A stretch of DNA of 10,061 nucleotides from the NCBI GenBank assembly GCA_017464225.1, contig JAFUDW010000109.1, positions 1 to 10,061 on the forward strand, given 5' to 3'. This document shows, piece by piece, positions 5,484 through 10,061 of this stretch. This DNA is from Clostridia bacterium. GTDB lineage: Bacteria; Bacillota_A; Clostridia; Christensenellales; Aristaeellaceae. The notes under the pieces are model-generated. The model was not told where the DNA came from, made no database searches, and was given only the letters and a program-made list of their open reading frames with translations. The stretch's first letter is position 1. Each line of letters opens with the position of its first letter. The position numbers were made by a program, and so were the translations under genes.

Positions 5484-5571
5484 TAATTTTATAAGGAAAG
5501 CAAGTAGAATTCGGTTTTTTTGCAGAAGCCGTGTCTCCCTGCTGTACATTCAAAGGCAGATGCAAACATAA
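5458..5571 (+). pseudogene. Truncated small gene with a good ribosome binding site
   Basis: GGGAGG lies just before ATG 5458 (gtagggaggatac spacing), and 37 codons follow to TAA at 5569-5571. The opening MKTTKLTADNFIRKASRI looks like the N-terminus of proteins that continue '..HGDKYDYS' (a domain seen in DUF723-like and homing-endonuclease-associated proteins). Here the sequence changes at exactly that point to RFFCRSRVSLLY, so I read it as the 5' stub of such a gene. The alternative is a genuine 37-aa peptide. The family suggestion comes from memory of the motif and is uncertain. Confidence 0.35.
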
Positions 5572-5619
5572 TTTTGACCGGTACGGGACAATTTGCGGAT
5601 GATTCCCGCTACATCACTG

Positions 5620-5647
5620 AAAAAACCGGCGGGAGGGATCCCACCGG
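5620..5647 (-). terminator. Rho-independent terminator of the pectin operon
   Basis: On the - strand, a 9-bp stem (5639-5647 with 5626-5634, one U-G pair) and a 4-nt loop are followed by six T residues (5620-5625). It starts 27 nt after the GH105 stop codon, which marks the GH105 gene as the last of the operon. Confidence 0.9.
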
Positions 5648-5674
5648 ACGTTGTACAAGGATATATGTTTTTAT

Positions 5675-6778
5675 TCAAAGATTGGCTTTCAGGCACTCGG
5701 CGGCCGCCATCATGCAGGGCGCCGCGCCGTGCTGGTTATCGGGGATCTGTTTCTCGCTCAGGTAATAGCGTGGCGTTCCGTCCCGATCGGTGCGGTGGTC
5801 GGGCCCTGGCCCCAGGCCGGCGCTGGCGCAGATGCCATAGAGTACAGGAACGCCCTCCTCCTTCAGGTAAGTGCGGCGGATACCCTCCAGGATATCGGCG
5901 CCTTGGGCAGCGTACGCGCTGTCCAGCATGCCCAGCCGCGCTCCTTTGAGCATCGCATAGGCCGCCATAGCGCTGCCGGAGGTCTCCAGGTAATTATCCG
6001 GCAAGTCTTTCCGGTCAATCAGCTGATAGAACATGCCGGTCTCGGCGTCTTGATAGGGCAGGAGTCCGTCCAATGCTTCCTGCAGCAACTCGATAAAATA
6101 CGCGGCTTCCGGCGTCCTGTCCCGTACCAGCTCGTACAGATCGCACATGGCCATCAGCAGCCAGCCCTCCGCCCGCAGCCAGTAGCAGGGGCTGAGACCG
6201 GTGGCCCTGTCGCACCAATCCATCTGCCTGCTTTCATCCCAGGCGTGCAGATAGAGCCCCGTTTCCGGTACATAGTGGTGGGCGCGCACCTGCCGAAACT
6301 GATCAAAGATATCCGAAAAATCGGGCCTGCCGCAGTCGATATCGGTCTCCGCCTGGAAGGGCAGCGCCATGTACAGACCGTCCAGCCATACCTGGTTGGG
6401 ATAGATATCCTTATGCCAGTAATTGCCTGAGGAGACACGAGGATGCCCGGACAGGTTTTGCCGCACCTTTAGGATCTCTTCATGAATGACGGGATTGCCC
6501 GTCAGTCGGTAGAGCACCCACAGGGATTTTCCCAGACTGACAAAATCCAGGTTATGGGCCTCGTCGTCCCAGCGCCGCAGATGTCCCTGACCGTCGCAGA
6601 GAGCTTCGCCGCATTTCAGGATGCTTTGGCGAAACACCGCCTCTCCGGTTTCCCGCAGCAGCATTTCCTGTCCCAGCATGGTGATATCATCCTTGTAATT
6701 CCAGGGCCCTTTCAGGGCGAAGGCGGGGGCGAGCTTTTCTGCGTAATGCCGGAAATAGGCGAGCCACTGATCATTCAT
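5675..6778 (-). CDS. GH105-type unsaturated rhamnogalacturonyl (glucuronyl) hydrolase
   Basis: A 367-aa (alpha/alpha)6-barrel enzyme of the GH88/GH105 group. Such enzymes remove the 4,5-unsaturated uronic acid left at the non-reducing end by pectin lyases. By analogy to Bacillus YteR (about 373 aa) the likely substrate is unsaturated galacturonyl-rhamnose from rhamnogalacturonan I. Catalytic-site landmarks are Asp78 in NLDF and Asp133 in QVWLDGLYM, preceded by WHKDIYP (121-127), then LRAEGWLLMA (201-210), LETSGSA (264-270) and the terminal DNQHGAA (347-353). There is no signal peptide, so it acts in the cytoplasm. The start is ATG 6778: GGAGG at 6786-6790 is 7 nt upstream, and the ATG overlaps the previous gene's TGA by 4 bp (6775-6778). 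A longer frame from 6805 would bury that site. The overlap points to co-translation with the PL11-like protein, and a terminator follows. Confidence 0.9.
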   Translation of the reverse strand: MNDQWLAYFRHYAEKLAPAFALKGPWNYKDDITMLGQEMLLRETGEAVFRQSILKCGEALCDGQGHLRRWDDEAHNLDFVSLGKSLWVLYRLTGNPVIHEEILKVRQNLSGHPRVSSGNYWHKDIYPNQVWLDGLYMALPFQAETDIDCGRPDFSDIFDQFRQVRAHHYVPETGLYLHAWDESRQMDWCDRATGLSPCYWLRAEGWLLMAMCDLYELVRDRTPEAAYFIELLQEALDGLLPYQDAETGMFYQLIDRKDLPDNYLETSGSAMAAYAMLKGARLGMLDSAYAAQGADILEGIRRTYLKEEGVPVLYGICASAGLGPGPDHRTDRDGTPRYYLSEKQIPDNQHGAAPCMMAAAECLKANL

Positions 6779-8796
6779 GTCCTGTCCTCCGTTCTGTCGA
6801 TCCACCGGGGGAACGAGAATTCACCGCGGTAGTTGGAAGAATTATAGATAGGATATTTCTCCGGTACATACTCCCGATCCTTTACGGCGCAGGGGCGATC
6901 CTGCGTATAAATGTACATTCGCTCATGATCCCAGAGCACGATCTCATCCCGGTGGTCGCCGGTCAGGTTGATCACTTCCGCGCACATATCCGGATGCCCG
7001 TCATCAGGGAAGGTGACCACTCGGTCTCCGTCGCCGTCGATCATGCCGCCGTATTTTACATTGCCGTTCAACAGCACCAGCTCGGTGCCGTCGCCCTGCC
7101 AGTTGACTGGCGCGATCACATTGCCGTTGCTGGAGGGCTCCATGTGCCAGAGCTCCCGGCCCTTGCAATCATACATGTAGATAATTCCCTGGTTCTCCCA
7201 GTAGGTGGTGGTGCAGATCTGCATACCCCGGCGCTCCGGCTGATAGTTGCCCGCCGAAATACGCTGGCCGTGGCCGTTGATATCCCGCGCCAGAATATGG
7301 CCCTGTTTATCGCAGATCATGAAGCCCTGCCAGCCGGAGACGATGGCGATCAGATCATCGTCGATATCGGGATCAAACCGGCCGATGATGATCTCATCAG
7401 TGTGATCCGTATGGATCGGAAGCTCCCAGATCAGCTTGCCGTCGGCGGAGATCATGTTGTAGCAGCTGAAGATCTCGTCCTTTCCATCGCCGTTGAAATC
7501 ATAGGCGTAGGGGAAATGGCCGGTGTTGTTGTGGGTGAATTTCCACTGCAGCTCCAGCTGGTCATTGTAGATGTACAGGCGCGCATAGCGGTCCTTGATC
7601 AGGATATCGCTGGGCCGTTCCTTCCCGCTTACGTTGACGATCCGGATGGCGTCCACGTTCAGCCGGTCAAAGGCGTGCACCTGGAATTCAATGCCAAGGA
7701 TTTCCTTCGGGTCCTCCACGTTGAAGGGCGTGTCGATGTATTTCCGGCATTTGCCCGTGGGGCCATCCAGAATCTGCAGCTTGAAATCGCTGGCCATGAT
7801 CACCTCGTCACAGCCGTCGCCGTCGATATCGTAGATTTGGAATGGCAAATCGCAGGTGGTATCCTGGTTTACGGCCAGCTCTGAGGGCTCGCCCCATTGC
7901 CAAAGGATGCGGCCCGTTTCAATGCTGACCGCCGTCAGGCAGCTGATGTTGCAGTATCGCTCCTTGTATACTCGCTTTTGATGCTGCGCCATGATGAAGA
8001 ACATCTCGTCCGTGCCGGTCAGATGGCCGAAACGGATCTGCCGGGAGGTGCCCCAGTTGCCCAGATCGAAGCGCTTCCAGAGCCGCGGCTGAGCATAGCG
8101 GGAGCGCTTCTGCTGGAGCAGCAGTTCCTTTTCCGCCTTTTTGCGGGCGAAGGCGTCCGCCTCCTCCGGGGAGCAGACAACCCGTACGTTGGCGAACTGC
8201 GCGGGCATATAGCCCGCCAGCGCGATGCAGCCGGTCCGATAGGTATCATCCCGGATGCTCAGTATCTCTTGGCCGTTTATACTGCAGGTGATGGAATCCC
8301 CCTTGACCGTCACCCGCAGATGCATAAAGACGTCGCAAGTAAAGGGGACGGCAGCTCTGGCCAGCACGGTGCGATCCGTCTTGATCACCCGAACCAGCTG
8401 CGCCTCCTGGTTTGCCAGGAAGAGGGCGTAATGCTGCAGGGAAGCCTGGTAACGGATCAGCAGCCCCACTTGGTCTGTGGTGCACAGCGGCCGCAGATCC
8501 ACCTCCGCGGTATAATCCGTCCAATCCTTGTCGCCCGCCACCAGTGTGGAACAGACGTCATGGGTCAGGGGATTGCGGACGCGCATCTGCTCCATGACAT
8601 GCATTCCGTCCTGGCGGGTCACCACCCAGTTGGGGCCCCGGAACCAGCAGTTGGTGATGGGATCGTACCAGTCGCCGCTGTAGCCCGGATTGGTACAGTA
8701 ATGGTACTCGCCGTTGGCCGAGTGCTCCCGGTCAAAGGGCAGAGGCCCCAGCGCAAAGCCGGAGAAGTCATCCTGGAACAAGACAAAATCATGCAT
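6775..8796 (-). CDS. LamG-like plus beta-propeller protein related to PL11 rhamnogalacturonan lyases
   Basis: This 673-aa protein has two visible parts. Residues about 1-208 form a beta-rich concanavalin/LamG-like module (FQDDFSG, DWTDYTAEVDLRP, DQVGLLIRYQ, HLRVTVKGD, GCIALAGY) of the kind also found in DUF1080 proteins. A charged helical linker (209-235) leads to a beta-propeller (about 240-673) with calcium-binding loops: DIDGDGCDE at 323-331, DFNGDGKDE at 433-441, and weaker versions at 475-481, 568-571 and 612-619. The closing segment (YPIYNSSNYRGEF, 648-660) resembles the end of PL11 lyases, which cleave rhamnogalacturonan I. There is no signal peptide, so a cytoplasmic exo-acting role like that of B. 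subtilis YesX is likely. The start has AGAAGG 8 nt upstream (8805-8810). It overlaps the GH105 gene by 4 bp. Lyase activity is inferred; it could instead be a hydrolase or a carbohydrate-binding protein. Confidence 0.7.
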   Translation of the reverse strand: MHDFVLFQDDFSGFALGPLPFDREHSANGEYHYCTNPGYSGDWYDPITNCWFRGPNWVVTRQDGMHVMEQMRVRNPLTHDVCSTLVAGDKDWTDYTAEVDLRPLCTTDQVGLLIRYQASLQHYALFLANQEAQLVRVIKTDRTVLARAAVPFTCDVFMHLRVTVKGDSITCSINGQEILSIRDDTYRTGCIALAGYMPAQFANVRVVCSPEEADAFARKKAEKELLLQQKRSRYAQPRLWKRFDLGNWGTSRQIRFGHLTGTDEMFFIMAQHQKRVYKERYCNISCLTAVSIETGRILWQWGEPSELAVNQDTTCDLPFQIYDIDGDGCDEVIMASDFKLQILDGPTGKCRKYIDTPFNVEDPKEILGIEFQVHAFDRLNVDAIRIVNVSGKERPSDILIKDRYARLYIYNDQLELQWKFTHNNTGHFPYAYDFNGDGKDEIFSCYNMISADGKLIWELPIHTDHTDEIIIGRFDPDIDDDLIAIVSGWQGFMICDKQGHILARDINGHGQRISAGNYQPERRGMQICTTTYWENQGIIYMYDCKGRELWHMEPSSNGNVIAPVNWQGDGTELVLLNGNVKYGGMIDGDGDRVVTFPDDGHPDMCAEVINLTGDHRDEIVLWDHERMYIYTQDRPCAVKDREYVPEKYPIYNSSNYRGEFSFPRWIDRTEDRT

Positions 8797-8829
8797 GGAA
8801 AGTACCTTCTTTTTTGTAAGTATATAAGT

Positions 8830-8886
8830 CCCGCCGCGCGGCGGGAAGCCCTAGCGCAATAAGGTTTCGGGCCGCGCGGCGGGCGG
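8830..8886 (-). promoter_or_regulatory. GC-rich hairpins between binding-protein and enzyme genes
   Basis: A 16-bp perfect palindrome, CCCGCCGCGCGGCGGG (8830-8845), sits between the two genes. Its 13-bp part GCCGCGCGGCGGG (8833-8845) recurs at 8871-8883, so the copies can also pair with each other to make a long stem. On the - strand the sequence after the first stem is ACTTATATACTT, not a T-run, so a full terminator is unlikely. A 3' stabiliser or partial attenuator that keeps binding-protein mRNA more abundant than the downstream enzyme mRNA fits such positions in ABC-sugar operons. Confidence 0.5.
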
Positions 8887-8901
8887 GGTGCAGTCAGTCG
8901 A

Positions 8902-10061
8902 TCAGGCGCCCTGTTCAGCCAGGTACTCCGCCTGATACTCGTCGATCTGGTCGGCCCACTTGGTCATGCACTCTTCGGCGCTCATCTCGCCGCCCAGCAC
9001 AGCCTGGAAGTCCGCGGTCATATCGGTGGTGATCATGGTGGAGAAGTCAGCCAGCCAGTAGGGATTCAGGATCTGCTTGTAGTTGGGGTCGGTCAGGTAG
9101 CCGGCGCAGAGCATCATCAGATCGCTCTCCTTGTACCAATCCTGCTCCTCAACTTCGGCGTTGCAGGGCACGCGGCCCAGGGCAGCGCACAGACCGCCGT
9201 CCACTTCGGTGCTCAGCAGTTCGTTCATCAGCACGATGGCGCCAGAGTAGTCGTGGTCGGGGTTGCTGCTCTTGGGGATGCAGAACACGTTGGGCTGCAG
9301 GCCGGAGGCGAAGTAGTGGCCCTCGTCGTTGGCCAGCACAGTTACGGCCTTGAAGTTCTCGGCGCCCAGGGCGTTGGCGTGGTTGGTGTTGGAGGAGGAG
9401 TTGTGCACCAGGTAGGCGGCAATGCCGCTGTCAAACTCGGCGCAGATCTCGTTGTAGTTGTTGTTGATGGAGTCGCCGGAGCACCACTTATTGGTATAGA
9501 TGCTGGCATAAGCTTCCATGGCCTCCACGAACTCGGGACGGCTCAGGATGCACTTGCCCTCTTCATCAAACCAGGCGCCGTTGTAGCCGGCGCCGTCGGT
9601 GTAGGTGAACAGCCAGGCCAGCATGGAGTCATAGGGGCGCACGCCGCGCAGGGTGGTGAAGTAGGTGCCGTTCTCCAGATCGGCATATTTCTCGCACAGG
9701 GCCAGATATTCCTTCTGGGTCTTGGGGGCTTCCTCACCCTTTTCGGCCAGGAAAGCGGTGTTGACATAGGCGACTTCTTGGTTGTAAGCGAAGGGGATGC
9801 CGTACAGCGTGCCGCCGGAAATGTTGCGCAGGTTGGCGGTCAGGCCGGCGTCAACCTTGGCATAGTTTTCCACCTGGGCCAGGACGTCGTCGGTCAGTTC
9901 CAGCAGGCTGTCCTGGGCGGTGAAGGTGCTGATGTTGGAGAAGCCCAGGGAGACCACGTCGGGCATGGTGTCGGTGGTCACGGCCATCTGGAACTTTTCC
10001 TGGAAATCGCTGAAGGCGAAGCTGGTATACTCGAAGGTATACTGATCCTGAGATTCATTGA
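8902..10061 (-). CDS. Extracellular sugar-binding protein of an ABC importer (N-terminus cut by the window edge)
   Basis: A family-1 solute-binding protein (lipoprotein type expected in Bacillota) that would capture oligosaccharides outside the cell for an ABC permease. At least 386 codons are present. The frame stays open to the right edge (NESQDQYTFEYTSF...), so the signal peptide and lipobox lie beyond it; ATG 9987 is internal, since sequence before it reads as normal binding protein (FQEKFQMAVTTDTMPDVV). Typical features are the MPDVV core strand, YGIPFAYNQEVAYVNTAF (the hinge region where family members read 'ypvaytN..lfyN'), GIAAYLVHNS, CIPKSSN, and the C-terminal EECMTKWADQIDEYQAEY helix. 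Aromatic residues suited to sugar stacking are abundant (WLADF, WFDE). Permease genes are not in the window; they are probably upstream, to the right. The family match is secure. The ligand is inferred as a rhamnogalacturonan oligosaccharide only because of the downstream enzymes. Confidence 0.92.
   Translation of the reverse strand, partial: NESQDQYTFEYTSFAFSDFQEKFQMAVTTDTMPDVVSLGFSNISTFTAQDSLLELTDDVLAQVENYAKVDAGLTANLRNISGGTLYGIPFAYNQEVAYVNTAFLAEKGEEAPKTQKEYLALCEKYADLENGTYFTTLRGVRPYDSMLAWLFTYTDGAGYNGAWFDEEGKCILSRPEFVEAMEAYASIYTNKWCSGDSINNNYNEICAEFDSGIAAYLVHNSSSNTNHANALGAENFKAVTVLANDEGHYFASGLQPNVFCIPKSSNPDHDYSGAIVLMNELLSTEVDGGLCAALGRVPCNAEVEEQDWYKESDLMMLCAGYLTDPNYKQILNPYWLADFSTMITTDMTADFQAVLGGEMSAEECMTKWADQIDEYQAEYLAEQGA

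Noticed and set aside
6925..8862. Long + strand frames (about 320 codons each) opposite the propeller gene
   Set aside because: They mirror the repeated codon pattern of the Asp/Gly-rich propeller; there is no start context and no known domain.

Overview
The window looks like the chromosome of a gut-type Clostridia (Bacillota; Oscillospirales- or Christensenellales-like). The reasons are GGAGG-type ribosome binding sites about 7-8 nt before most starts, fairly GC-rich genes with AT-rich promoters, and a carbohydrate-import and pectin-degradation gene complement. This placement is inferred from style and gene content, not from a marker gene.

Layout, left to right. (1) 1-512 has no convincing gene. 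It is almost entirely inverted repeats: a nested structure at 4-317 bounded by a 16-bp inverted repeat, then a cluster of palindromes at 327-447. (2) 513-1889 (-) encodes a MelB-type GPH sugar:cation symporter with its own promoter and an operator-like dyad. (3) 1973-2535 (-) holds a low-molecular-weight protein tyrosine phosphatase (LMW-PTP), preceded by an overlapping 35-codon gene that appears translationally coupled to it. (4) 2649-4097 (-) encodes an AAA_14/DUF4143 ATPase with a PD-(D/E)XK-like C-terminus. It is divergent from a small SWIM zinc-finger protein at 4355-4858 (+), and the intergenic region between them carries operator-like repeats. (5) 4868-5620 is a scrap-yard: a terminator, a second copy of the PTP 5' end, and two other apparent gene fragments. 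(6) 5620-10061 (-) is a catabolic operon read right to left: an ABC sugar-binding protein (cut by the window edge), a LamG-plus-beta-propeller protein resembling PL11 rhamnogalacturonan lyases, and a GH105 unsaturated rhamnogalacturonyl hydrolase, closed by a strong terminator.

How the operon works (inference from the families): the binding protein captures oligosaccharides released from pectin, probably rhamnogalacturonan I. An ABC importer, presumably encoded beyond the right edge, brings them in. The two enzymes lack signal peptides and would cut them in the cytoplasm, much like the yes/yte system of Bacillus subtilis. The GPH symporter is separate and its substrate is unknown.

The most unusual signals are a 65-bp direct repeat (62/65 identical) of the PTP start and P-loop region, at 2391-2455 and 5022-5086, which brackets the ATPase/SWIM module like a pair of attachment sites; the 314-bp self-complementary element at the left edge; and the unannotated 35-aa gene coupled to the phosphatase.
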